DNA from: an uncultured Rivibacter sp.
GTDB lineage: Bacteria > Pseudomonadota > Gammaproteobacteria > Burkholderiales > Burkholderiaceae
Reading direction: 5' to 3'
Assembly: GCA_946481025.1 (NCBI GenBank)
Contig: CAMLNA010000052.1
Location: 1-26,487, forward strand
DNA: 26,487 bases
In this document: positions 7,648 through 16,100 of the stretch, piece after piece
Layout of the letters: each line of letters begins with the position of its first letter
Position numbering within the stretch: position 1 is the first letter of the stretch
The notes under the pieces: generated by a model
Told to the model about the DNA's origin: nothing
Seen by the model: only the letters and a program-made list of their open reading frames with translations
Databases searched by the model: none
Position numbers and translations under genes: made by a program

Positions 7648-9038
7648 GCCGCGAGCCTCAGGGCGTGCATCTGCTGCAGCAACGGGTGGCCGGCCTCGAC
7701 GGCTCGCAGCTCGCCTTGCGGGTCGACGACGTGCATGCGCTGGAGCCACGCCTCGAACTCCGGTGCGCGCTGGAGGCCGAACAGCCGCCGCAGGTAGAGC
7801 GCGTCGTGGAATGAGGTGCTCTGGTAGTTGAGCATCACGTCGTCGGCGCCCGGCACGCCCATGAGGAAGGGCAGTCCCGCGCCGGCCAGCAGCGTCATCA
7901 GCGTGTCCATGTCGTCGGAGTCGGCCTCGGCATGGTTGGTGTAGCAGACGTCGCAGCCCAGCGGCACGCCCAGCAGCTTGCCGCAGAAATGGTCTTCGAG
8001 GCCGGCACGGATGATCTGCTTGCCGTCGTAGAGGTATTCGGGCCCGATGAACCCGACCACCGTGTTGGTGAGCAGCGGCGAGAACGCGCGCGCCACCGCG
8101 TGGGCGCGGGCCTCGAGCGTCTGCTGGTCCACGCCGTGGTGGGCGTTGGCCGACAAGGCGCTGCCCTGGCCGGTCTCGAAATACATCACGTTGTCGCCCA
8201 CCGTGCCGCGCTTGAGCGACAGCGCGGCTTCGTGCGCCTCGCGCAGCAGCGACAGCGAAATGCCGAAGCTCGCATTGGCCGCCTCGGTGCCGGCGACGGA
8301 CTGGAACACCAGGTCCACCGGTGCGCCCATCTCGATGGCCTGCACCGTGTTGGTCACGTGGGTGAGCACGCAGCCTTGCGTGGGGATCTCGAACCGCCGG
8401 ATCACTTCGTCGAGCAGGTGCAACAGCTCCACCAGCGAGGGCAGGCTGTCGCTCACCGGGTTGATGCCGATCACCGCGTCGCCCGCGCCGTAGAGCAGGC
8501 CGTCGAGCATGGAGGCGGCGATGCCGCGCGGACTGTCGGTCGGGTGGTTGGGCTGCAGGCGCACCGCCAGGTGCCCCGGCAGGCCGATGGTGTTGCGAAA
8601 CCGGGTGACGACCCGGCATTTGCGCGCGGCGAGGATGAGGTCCTGGTTGCGCATCAGCTTGCTCACCGCGGCCACCATCTCGGGCGTGAGGCCGGGGGCC
8701 AGCGCCGAGAGCGCCGCGGGATCGGCTGCGTCCGACAGCAGCCAGTTGCGGAAGTCGCCGACGGTCAGGTGGGCCACCGGCGCGAACGCCGCGGCGTCGT
8801 GCCCGTCGATCACGAGCCGCGTGACCTCGTCGCTTTCGTAAGGCACCAGTGCCTCTTCGAGGAAGCGCGACAGCGGCAGCTCGGCGAGGCACATGCGCGC
8901 GGCCATGCGTTCGGCAGCCGTGGCAGCCGCAATGCCGGCCAGCTGGTCGCCCGAACGCAAGGGGGTGGCCTTCGCCATCACCTCCTTCAGGTCCTGGAAC
9001 TGCCAGGTGGCCGGGCCGATGGTGTGCTGGTAGCGCAT
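7644..9038 (-). CDS. eutB: ethanolamine ammonia-lyase large subunit EutB
   Basis: The 464-residue heavy chain is the catalytic TIM-barrel subunit of the B12-dependent lyase. Recognisable conserved stretches are TIGPATWQFQDLKEVMAKATPLRSGD at the start (quoted in part: QFQDLKEVMAKATPLRSGDQ), LQPNHPTDSPRGI, GINPVSDSLPS, FIGPEYLYDGKQIIRAGLEDH and TNHAEADSDDMD. Length equals the family norm, about 450-465 residues. An AAGGAAG ribosome site (9041-9047) precedes the ATG, and the upstream permease stop is 15 bases away. The organism must make or import cobalamin, but no B12 genes or cobalamin riboswitch are present in this window. Confidence 0.97.
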   Translation of the reverse strand: MRYQHTIGPATWQFQDLKEVMAKATPLRSGDQLAGIAAATAAERMAARMCLAELPLSRFLEEALVPYESDEVTRLVIDGHDAAAFAPVAHLTVGDFRNWLLSDAADPAALSALAPGLTPEMVAAVSKLMRNQDLILAARKCRVVTRFRNTIGLPGHLAVRLQPNHPTDSPRGIAASMLDGLLYGAGDAVIGINPVSDSLPSLVELLHLLDEVIRRFEIPTQGCVLTHVTNTVQAIEMGAPVDLVFQSVAGTEAANASFGISLSLLREAHEAALSLKRGTVGDNVMYFETGQGSALSANAHHGVDQQTLEARAHAVARAFSPLLTNTVVGFIGPEYLYDGKQIIRAGLEDHFCGKLLGVPLGCDVCYTNHAEADSDDMDTLMTLLAGAGLPFLMGVPGADDVMLNYQSTSFHDALYLRRLFGLQRAPEFEAWLQRMHVVDPQGELRAVEAGHPLLQQMHALRLAA

Positions 9039-9053
9039 GGCTTCCTTCTGTCG

Positions 9054-10433
9054 CTAGGGGACCACCGCTTCTTCGACCGGCAGCGGATCGCTCGCCGTGA
9101 GCCGCTGCCGGGCGGTGGACAGGAAGTAAAGGTAAGCCAAGCCGAGCAGGCCGGCAAACACCGCGGCCAGCAGCGGGTTGAACCAGACCATGGTGCCCAG
9201 GCACACCAGCGCCAGTGCCAGCGCGACGGCCGGGAACACGGGGTAGCCGATGGCGGGGAACGGGCGCGCCAGCCCCGGCTCCCTGCGGCGCAGCGCGAAC
9301 AGGCTGGCCATCGAGACGATGTACATCACGATGGCGCCGAACACCGACATCGTCACGATGTTGGCTGTGAGCGTCTGCCCGCCGAAGCTCACCCATTCGT
9401 CGCTGAAGATGGCGGCGATGCCCACCACGCCGCCGGCGAGCACCGCCCGGTAGGGCGTGCCGAAGCGCGGGTGGATCTCCGCCAGCCAGCCCGGCAGGTA
9501 GCCGTCGCGCGCCAGCGCGAAGATCTGGCGCGAGTAGCCGAGGATGATCCCGTGGAACGAGGCCACCAGCCCGAACAGCCCGATCCACACCAGCATGTGC
9601 AGCCAGCCGCTGTCGGCGCCGACCACGCCCTTCATCGCCTGCGGCAGCGGGTCGTTGATGTTCGACAGCGTGCGCCAGTCGCCCACGCCGCCGGCGAACA
9701 ACATCACGCCGAGGGCCAGCACCACCAGGGTGAGGATGCCGGCGATGTAGGCCACCGGGATGGTGCGTTTCGGATCCTGCGCTTCCTCGGCCGCCATGGC
9801 CACGCCCTCGATGGCCAGGAAGAACCAGATGGCGAAGGGAATGGCGGCAAACATGCCGGCCACCGCAGCGCCGGAGAAGCCGTCCTGCCCGGCCCAGCCA
9901 TGGGCCGCGAAGTTGGCGAGCGAGAAGCCGGGCGCCACCACGCCCATGAACACCAGCAGCTCGAAGATGGCCAGCACGGTGACGAAGAGCTCGAAGGTGG
10001 CCGCGGTGCGAACGCCGACGATGTTGAGCGCCATGAAGACGACGTAGGCGCCGCAGGCCATGGCCTTCTGGTTCACGCCGGGGAACTGCACCGCCAGGTA
10101 GGCGCCGATCGCCATCGCGATGGCCGGTGGCGCGAAGACGAATTCCACCAGCGTGGCGAAGCCGGCCAGGAAGCCGGCTTTCGGCCCGAAGGCGCGGCGC
10201 GCATAGGCATAGGGCCCGCCGGCGTGCGGTATGGCGGTGGTGAGCTCGGTGAAGCTGAAGATGAAGGTGGTGTACATCACCGCCACCAGGACGGCCACGA
10301 CCAGGAAGCCCAGCGTGCCGGCGCTGGCCCAGCCGTAGCTCCAGCCGAAATACTCGCCCGAGATCACGAGCCCGACGGCGAGGCCCCACAGGTGCCAGGC
10401 GTTCAGGCGCGGTTGCAGATGACCGGTTGACAT
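9054..10433 (-). CDS. eat: ethanolamine permease (APC family)
   Basis: The 459-residue inner-membrane protein has about twelve hydrophobic segments and amino acid-polyamine-organocation (APC) family signatures. GLVISGEYFGWSYGW near the N-terminus is typical of ethanolamine permeases, and the PHAGGPYAYARRAFGP segment forms the substrate/ion-binding unwound helix region. Position as first gene of a permease-eutB-eutC unit supports ethanolamine uptake as its role. The ATG at 10433 is preceded by a strong AAGGGAG site (about 10440-10446). A sigma-54-like promoter lies further upstream. The gene is divergent from a carotenoid oxygenase with 107 bases between starts. Confidence 0.93.
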   Translation of the reverse strand: MSTGHLQPRLNAWHLWGLAVGLVISGEYFGWSYGWASAGTLGFLVVAVLVAVMYTTFIFSFTELTTAIPHAGGPYAYARRAFGPKAGFLAGFATLVEFVFAPPAIAMAIGAYLAVQFPGVNQKAMACGAYVVFMALNIVGVRTAATFELFVTVLAIFELLVFMGVVAPGFSLANFAAHGWAGQDGFSGAAVAGMFAAIPFAIWFFLAIEGVAMAAEEAQDPKRTIPVAYIAGILTLVVLALGVMLFAGGVGDWRTLSNINDPLPQAMKGVVGADSGWLHMLVWIGLFGLVASFHGIILGYSRQIFALARDGYLPGWLAEIHPRFGTPYRAVLAGGVVGIAAIFSDEWVSFGGQTLTANIVTMSVFGAIVMYIVSMASLFALRRREPGLARPFPAIGYPVFPAVALALALVCLGTMVWFNPLLAAVFAGLLGLAYLYFLSTARQRLTASDPLPVEEAVVP

Positions 10434-10468
10434 GTGTGACTCCCTTTGGTGAGGATGTGCGAAGCCGT

Positions 10469-10484
10469 ATCAAGCTTCGTGCCA
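10469..10484 (-). promoter_or_regulatory. sigma-54-like promoter for the ethanolamine operon
   Basis: Read on the minus strand the bases are TGGCACG, four bases (AAGC), then TTGAT. The -24 element is perfect and the spacing is exact for the RpoN consensus TGGCACG-N4-TTGCW, but the -12 element has GA instead of GC. The start would fall about 25 bases before the permease ATG, upstream of its ribosome site. A nitrogen-source operon is a sensible RpoN target. The six-base inverted repeat CGAAGC/GCTTCG (10460-10479) overlaps it. Confidence 0.45.
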
Positions 10485-10540
10485 TCGGGCCGACCCGGCA
10501 AGGTGCATGACGAAGCAACAAGAGGCGAAGGGAGAAGCTG

Positions 10541-11974
10541 ATGGCTGCCGTCCTGAAACCTGCCGTGGCGCAGATGCCGGCCTCCGGGCGCCTGCGCGGC
10601 TTGGCCTCCAGCGCCCGCGAGATCGACGACAGCGACCTGCGCGTCGAAGGCCGGCTGCCCGACTGGCTGCGGGGCCGGCTGCTGCTCAACGGCCCGGCGC
10701 TGTGGACGCTGCCGCAAGGCGGCTACGAGCACTGGTTCGACGGGCTGGCGATGTTCCACCGCATCGAGATCGGGCCGGGCCGCGTGCGCTACCGCAGCCG
10801 CTTCGCCAGGAGCGAGGACTACACCCGAAGCATGGCGGCCGGGCGCCCCGCCTTCGGCGCCTTCGACACGCGCAACCCGATGGGATTCTTCAGGCGCATG
10901 CTGCACCTGAAGAATCCGCCGATCACCGACAACCCCGCGGTCGTCATGTCGCACATCGGCGACCGCTGGGTGGCCAACACCGAAACACCGCACCTCACCG
11001 GCTTCGACCCCGACACGCTGGCCACCACCGGCCGCCTGAGGTTCGATGACGACGTGCAGATGCAGCTGATGTCGGCGCACGGCCGCACCGACGAGCGCGG
11101 CGACTACTGGAACGTCGGCATCCACCTCGGCCCCAGGTGCACGTACAAGCTCGTCCGCATGCGCGCGGGCACCCGGCGTCGTGAAGTGGTCGGCAGCCTC
11201 GAGGTGCGCCGCGCCGGCTACACGCATGCGTTCGCCATGACGCCCAGCCACGCGGTGATCTGGGAAACGGCCCTGCGCGCGATGCCGCTGTCCTTCCTGT
11301 TCACCGGGCGGGCCTACATCCGCAACTTCCGCTGGGAGCCCGCAAGCGGCTCGCGGCTGCATGCGATATCGCTGGACGACGGCTCGGTGCGCAGCTGGGA
11401 CATCGCGCCGATGCTGGGTTTCCACGCCATCCAGGCCTGGAACGACGGCGATGACATCGTGCTCGAGATGCCGGTGTTCGACGATGCCCGCGTGCTGGAG
11501 GACCTGCGCCTGGATGCCCTGCGCCAGGGGCGTGGGCCCTGCGTGCCCAGGCTGCTGCGCTACCGCATGAAGCCCGGGCGCCAGACCGCCGAAGCCGAGG
11601 TCTTCGGTTCCGCGCTGGAGCTGCCGCAGGTCCACCCCTGGCGCGACGGCAGGGCTCGGGCCTCGGTCACCTGGGGGGCCGGCACCGACGCGACCCGGCC
11701 GGCGCTTTTCGACCGCACGGTGCGGCTCGACCTGGAGTCGGGCGAATGGCGCGAATGGTGCCGCGGCGACGCGGTGCAGCTGGAACCGTTGTTGGTGCCG
11801 CGGCCTGGCAGCACGGCCGAGGACGACGGCGTGCTGCTGGTGCCCACGCTGGCCGACGGCGACACCGCCACACAGGTCGGCGTGGTCGATGCGCGCAGCA
11901 TGCAGTGCCTGGCCATGCTGCACGCGCCCCAGGTGGTGCCGTTCGGCTTCCACGCCGCCTGGGCAGGGCCATGA
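10541..11974 (+). CDS. carotenoid cleavage oxygenase (RPE65/CCD family)
   Basis: The 477-residue protein is a seven-bladed propeller non-heme iron dioxygenase that cleaves double bonds of carotenoids, apocarotenoids or stilbene-like phenols. All four iron-binding histidines can be placed: H180 (SAHGRTD), H229 (YTHAFAMTP), H295 (GFHAIQAWND) and H471 (PFGFHAAW). The EPLLVPRPG...EDDGVLLVP region is also family-typical. Substrate cannot be read from sequence. An AAGGGAG site (10528-10534) sits seven bases before the ATG. It is divergent from the ethanolamine operon and followed after 42 bases by a toxin-antitoxin-like module. No carotenoid synthesis genes are in the window. No signal peptide is seen, so it is probably cytoplasmic. 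Confidence 0.92.
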   Translation: MAAVLKPAVAQMPASGRLRGLASSAREIDDSDLRVEGRLPDWLRGRLLLNGPALWTLPQGGYEHWFDGLAMFHRIEIGPGRVRYRSRFARSEDYTRSMAAGRPAFGAFDTRNPMGFFRRMLHLKNPPITDNPAVVMSHIGDRWVANTETPHLTGFDPDTLATTGRLRFDDDVQMQLMSAHGRTDERGDYWNVGIHLGPRCTYKLVRMRAGTRRREVVGSLEVRRAGYTHAFAMTPSHAVIWETALRAMPLSFLFTGRAYIRNFRWEPASGSRLHAISLDDGSVRSWDIAPMLGFHAIQAWNDGDDIVLEMPVFDDARVLEDLRLDALRQGRGPCVPRLLRYRMKPGRQTAEAEVFGSALELPQVHPWRDGRARASVTWGAGTDATRPALFDRTVRLDLESGEWREWCRGDAVQLEPLLVPRPGSTAEDDGVLLVPTLADGDTATQVGVVDARSMQCLAMLHAPQVVPFGFHAAWAGP

Positions 11975-11977
11975 GCT

Positions 11978-12016
11978 TCGTGTGGCAAATTGCCACACGA
12001 TCGCTATACTCGGCGA
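11978..12016 (+). promoter_or_regulatory. operator palindrome and promoter of the ParD-like/NTase module
   Basis: A perfect 23-bp palindrome covers 11978-12000: arms of 11 bases, TCGTGTGGCAA and TTGCCACACGA, around a single central A. Five bases later is TATACT (12005-12010), a strong -10. The matching -35 position (GTGGCA, 11982-11987) lies inside the palindrome, so a bound regulator would block RNA polymerase. Transcription should start about 12016-12017, at the ATG itself, which gives a leaderless mRNA; no ribosome binding site is present. Confidence 0.7.
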
Positions 12017-12400
12017 ATGGCGCAGTCGATTCGCATCTCCGACGAGTTCTATGAACTGGCGCAGGCCGTCAGCCGCAGTTCGGGCCGCTCCCTGGCCCAG
12101 CAACTGGAGTACTGGGCGCGCCTGGGTGCAAGGGTCGACCTGGGATCGACTGCTTCACAAGCCCTTGCCTTGCTGGACGACGGCAGGCAAGCGACGGCGC
12201 TGGTGGCTCGCTTCCTCCGCAACGACGTCGCGGCCCATACGCCCGGTGATGCGGTGGCGGCGCGGCATGCAAGGCATGAGGGCGAGGTGGCCAGCGGCCA
12301 GCGCGATGCGGCCAGCCTGGTGGTGATTCCCAGGGCCGTGGCCAAGTCGGCCAAGCTCACCTATCCGAAAGGCGCCTTCGGCGGCGCGCAGTCCTGGTGA
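12017..12400 (+). CDS. ParD-like ribbon-helix-helix antitoxin/regulator
   Basis: The 127-residue protein begins with a ribbon-helix-helix fold: strand SIRIS, helix DEFYELAQAVSRSSG, then RSLAQQLEYWARLGA, matching the ParD-like antitoxin family. Its C-terminal half is longer than in classic ParD and ends in TYPKGAFGGAQSW. This half presumably binds the partner. The ATG at 12017 is preferred over an upstream TTG (11990) because the promoter -10 box lies between them. It overlaps the next gene by four bases (GTGA at 12397-12400). By analogy it should bind the 23-bp palindrome upstream and repress its own operon. The N-terminal fold is clear; the antitoxin role is inferred. Confidence 0.75.
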   Translation: MAQSIRISDEFYELAQAVSRSSGRSLAQQLEYWARLGARVDLGSTASQALALLDDGRQATALVARFLRNDVAAHTPGDAVAARHARHEGEVASGQRDAASLVVIPRAVAKSAKLTYPKGAFGGAQSW

Positions 12401-13191
12401 CCAGGCGCAAGACGGAGGCGGTCACGCCGCCTCAAGTGGTCGAGAAGCTGTTGCGCTGTGCCGGAGAAGACGTGGTTCTTGTGGGAGGCCAGGCCCTGGG
12501 CTTCTGGGTGCAGCGCTACGAACTGGTCATGCCTGCGGACTTCACGTCCATCTCGGCGGATACCGATTTCCTGACCCGTTCGGCGGCGGATCGCCGGACG
12601 GTCGAACGATTGGCTGCAGCCATTCAGGGTGCGACCTTCTTCCCCAATGAGCGCGCGCTGACAGCACTGGTGGGCCAAGCCTATTTCGACATCTCGGACG
12701 ACGAGTTCATCAACGTCGACGTCGTCTTCGATCTGATCGGGCTCGAACCTGACGATGTTCGCGCCCACGCCGTGCGAGCGACCCTGGGCAGCGGCACCTT
12801 CCTCGTCATGCACCCGCTGGACGTGCTGCGCAGCCGCCTGGCCAACCTTTACAAGTTGGCCGAGAAGCAAACGCCCAAGGGCATCATGCAGCTTGCATTG
12901 GCCATCGATGCGGCACGTGAATTCCTGCGGGAACAGGCGGCAGGCCTGGCGCCGGCCGCCATTGCGAAGCGCAGTCCGCTTCAGGGTTTCGTCTCCGGCA
13001 TCGAGCAGATGGCAGTCGAGGACGCAGGCCGAAAGGTCGCGAAGCGCTACGGCCTTCACGTGGCCGACGCGATCGATCCGACGCTCATTCCTGCAGGGCC
13101 GTTCTGGGAAAAGCGCTGGCCTGCGCTCAGGAAGCTGATGTCGCCTGCCTATGCCGAGCGCTTCGCCCCGCCCGACCCCTCGCGGAAATGA
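12397..13191 (+). CDS. nucleotidyltransferase-like protein, putative toxin/effector of a two-gene module
   Basis: The 264-residue protein starts at a GTG overlapping the ParD-like gene stop, so translation is coupled. A nucleotidyltransferase-type core is suggested by VLVGGQAL (GG 30-31), ADTDF (D55, D57) and a third acidic strand INVDVVFD (D108). A helical segment follows with HPLDVLRSRLANLYKL. The GG-to-DxD distance is longer than in minimal nucleotidyltransferases and resembles AbiEii-like or DUF6036-like proteins. If active it could transfer NMP to RNA or protein and be neutralised by its partner. Base composition is somewhat less GC-rich than the neighbours, consistent with transfer. Exact family and toxicity are not established from sequence. 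Confidence 0.65.
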   Translation: MTRRKTEAVTPPQVVEKLLRCAGEDVVLVGGQALGFWVQRYELVMPADFTSISADTDFLTRSAADRRTVERLAAAIQGATFFPNERALTALVGQAYFDISDDEFINVDVVFDLIGLEPDDVRAHAVRATLGSGTFLVMHPLDVLRSRLANLYKLAEKQTPKGIMQLALAIDAAREFLREQAAGLAPAAIAKRSPLQGFVSGIEQMAVEDAGRKVAKRYGLHVADAIDPTLIPAGPFWEKRWPALRKLMSPAYAERFAPPDPSRK

Positions 13192-13197
13192 GCGCTC

Positions 13198-16100
13198 TTA
13201 CGCGGGCTGGTCCACCGGGTTGCCCAGCGAGCGCAACACGTCGCGCACGAACTGCGCGCGGTCCTTGGCTTCGGGCGTGGACTTGTCGATGCGCAGCTTG
13301 TCGTTGCCGGCCAGCTTGATGTGGCGGTTCTTCTGCACCAGCTCGATGATGCGCATCGGATCCACCGGCGCCTTGGGCCGGAAGGTGATGTTGATGATGT
13401 GCGGTGCCGCGTCGATCTTCACCACGCCGTAGGGCCGGGCCAGCACGCGCAGGCGGTGGGTGTCGAACAGGGTCTGCGCCTGAGGTGGCAGCTTGCCGAA
13501 ACGGTCGACGATCTCTTCGAGCATCGCGTCGATCTTGTCGAGCTTGTCGGTGGTGGCCAGGCGCTTGTAGAGCGACAGGCGCGTGTGCACGTCGCCGCAG
13601 TAGCTGTCGGGCAGCAGCGCGGGGGCATGCAGGTTGATCTCGGTGGCGCTGTTCACGGGGTTCAGCAGGTCGGGCTCGCGGCCGGCCTTCAGGTCGCGCA
13701 CCGCCTGGGACAGCATCTCGTTGTAGAGCTGGAAGCCCACTTCCATCATGTTGCCGCTCTGGTTCTCGCCCAGCACCTCGCCGGCGCCGCGGATCTCCAG
13801 GTCGTGCATGGCAAGGTAGAAGCCCGAGCCCAGCTCTTCCATGTTCTGGATCGCTTCCAGCCGCTGGGCGGCCTGCTTGGTGAGCCCTTCGACGTCGGGC
13901 ACCAGCAGGTAGGCATAGGCCTGGTGGTGCGAACGTCCGACACGCCCGCGCAGCTGGTGCAGCTGCGCGAGGCCGAACTTGTCGGCCCGGCTCATGACGA
14001 TGGTGTTGGCCGTGGGCACGTCGATGCCGGTCTCGATGATGGTGGAGCACAAGAGCAGGTTGTGCTTCTGGCCCACGAATTCGCGCATCACCCGCTCCAG
14101 CTCGCGCTCGGGCATCTGCCCGTGGGCCACCGCGATGCGCGCCTCGGGCAGCAGCTCCTCCAGCTTCTGCCGCCGGTTCTCGATGGTCTCGACCTCGTTG
14201 TGCAGGAAGTAGACCTGGCCGCCGCGCTTGAGCTCGCGCAGCACCGCCTCGCGGATGGTGCCGCTGGTCTCGCTGCGCACGAAGGTCTTGATCGCCAGGC
14301 GCCGCTGCGGCGCGGTGGCGATGACGCTCAGGTCGCGCAGGCCCTCCAGCGCCATGCCCAGCGTGCGCGGGATCGGCGTGGCGGTGAGCGTCAGCACGTC
14401 CACCTCGGCGCGCAGCGCCTTCATCGCTTCCTTGTGGCGCACGCCGAAGCGGTGTTCCTCGTCGATGATGAGCAGGCCCAGGTTCTTGAACTTCGTGTCG
14501 GGGCTGAGCAGCTTGTGGGTGCCGACCACGATGTCGATGCTGCCGTCGGCAATGCCGTCCTGCGCGGCCTTCACTTCCTTGGCGGAGCGGAAGCGGCTCA
14601 TCTCGGCGACCTTCACCGGCCATTGCGCGAACCGGTCGGCGATGTTCTGGTAGTGCTGCTCGGCCAGCAGCGTGGTGGGGGCGAGCAGCGCGACCTGCTT
14701 GCCGCCGGTCACGGCCACGAAGGCCGCGCGCAGCGCCACCTCGGTCTTGCCGAAGCCCACGTCGCCGCACACCAGGCGGTCCATCGGCTTGGGGCTGATC
14801 ATGTCTTGGATCACCGCGTGGATCGCCGCGTTCTGGTCGGGCGTTTCCTCGAAGCCGAAGCTCGCGGCGAAGGCCTCGTAGTCCTGCGCAGAAAAGCGGA
14901 AGGCAAAGCCTTCGCGCGCCGCACGGCGGGCATAGAGGTTCAGCAGCTCGGCGGCGGTGTCGCGCACCTGCTCGGCCGCCTTGCGCCTGGCCTTGTCCCA
15001 CTGGTTGGAGCCGAGCTTGTGCAGCGGCGCTTCTTCGGCGCTCACGCCGGTGTAGCGGCTGATCAGGTGCAGTTGCGCCACCGGCACGTACAGCGTGGCC
15101 TTGTCGCCGTATTCGAGGTGCAGGAACTCGCTGGGCCCGTCGCCGATGTCGATGTTGATGAGGCCCACGTAGCGGCCGATGCCGTGGTTGGCATGCACCA
15201 CCGGGTCGCCCACCTTCAGCTCCGACAGGTCCTTGATGAGCGCATCGACGTCGCTGGTCGCTTCCTGCTTGCGGCGCCGGCGCGTGGTGGGCGCGGCATC
15301 GAACAGCTCGGTCTCGGTGACCAGCTGCACGCCTTCCTCGGTCCAGAAGAAGCCGCCGGCGAACGGCGCCACCGTGATGGCGTAGCGGTGGTCGCTCTTC
15401 AGGAAGGCGTCGAGGCTCTCGACGGTGGGCGGCTCGATCTTGTGGTCGCGCAGGAGCTCGAGCAGGCTCTCGCGCCGGCCCGCGCTTTCCGCCACCAGCA
15501 GCACGCGGTGTTCAGTGGCCTGCAGGTGCCGGTCGAGCTTGCGCAGCGGCTCCTGCGCGCCGCGCTCGACGGCGAGGTCGGGCAGGGGCCGTGCCCATTC
15601 GACGGCTTCGCTGCCGCGAACGGCCAGCTGCGCATGCGCATTGCACAGGGTGAAGAAGTCTTCGGGGCGCAGGTAGATGTCTTCCGGTGCCAGCACCGGC
15701 CGCTCGGGGTCGTGCTGCAGGAACTTGTGGCGCTCGCGCGTGTCGGCCCAGAAGCGCCTGAGCGCCTCGTCGATCTCGCCGTGCAGCGCAATGACGGCGC
15801 GCTCCCCGAAGTAGCTGAAGATGGTGGCCGTCTCGTCGAAGAACAGCGGCAGGTAGTACTCGATGCCGGCGGTGGCGATGCCGGTGCCGATGTCCTTGTA
15901 GAGGCGCGCCTTGGTCGGGTCGCCTTCCATTTTTTCGCGCCATCGGGCACGGAAGGCCGCGCGTGCCGCCTCGTCCATCGGGAACTCGCGCCCGGGCAGC
16001 AGGCGCACCTCGGGCACCGGGTAGAGGCTGCGTTGGGAGTCGGGGTCGAAGGTGCGGATGGAATCTACCTCGTCGCCGAACAGGTCCACCCGGTAGGGCA

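Noticed and set aside
7932..10430. An 832-codon plus-strand frame opposite eutB and the permease
   Set aside because: It is a shadow of two clearly identified genes, with His/Arg/Gly-rich composition and no motifs.
10434..10540. Cobalamin riboswitch before the B12-dependent operon
   Set aside because: The gap is only 107 bases and shows no B12-box-like sequence or expected fold.
6862..10689. A 1275-codon open frame on the minus strand running through eutC, eutB, the permease and beyond
   Set aside because: Only its last 261 codons are eutC. The rest is a shadow frame opened by high GC3, is Arg/His-rich, and resembles no protein.
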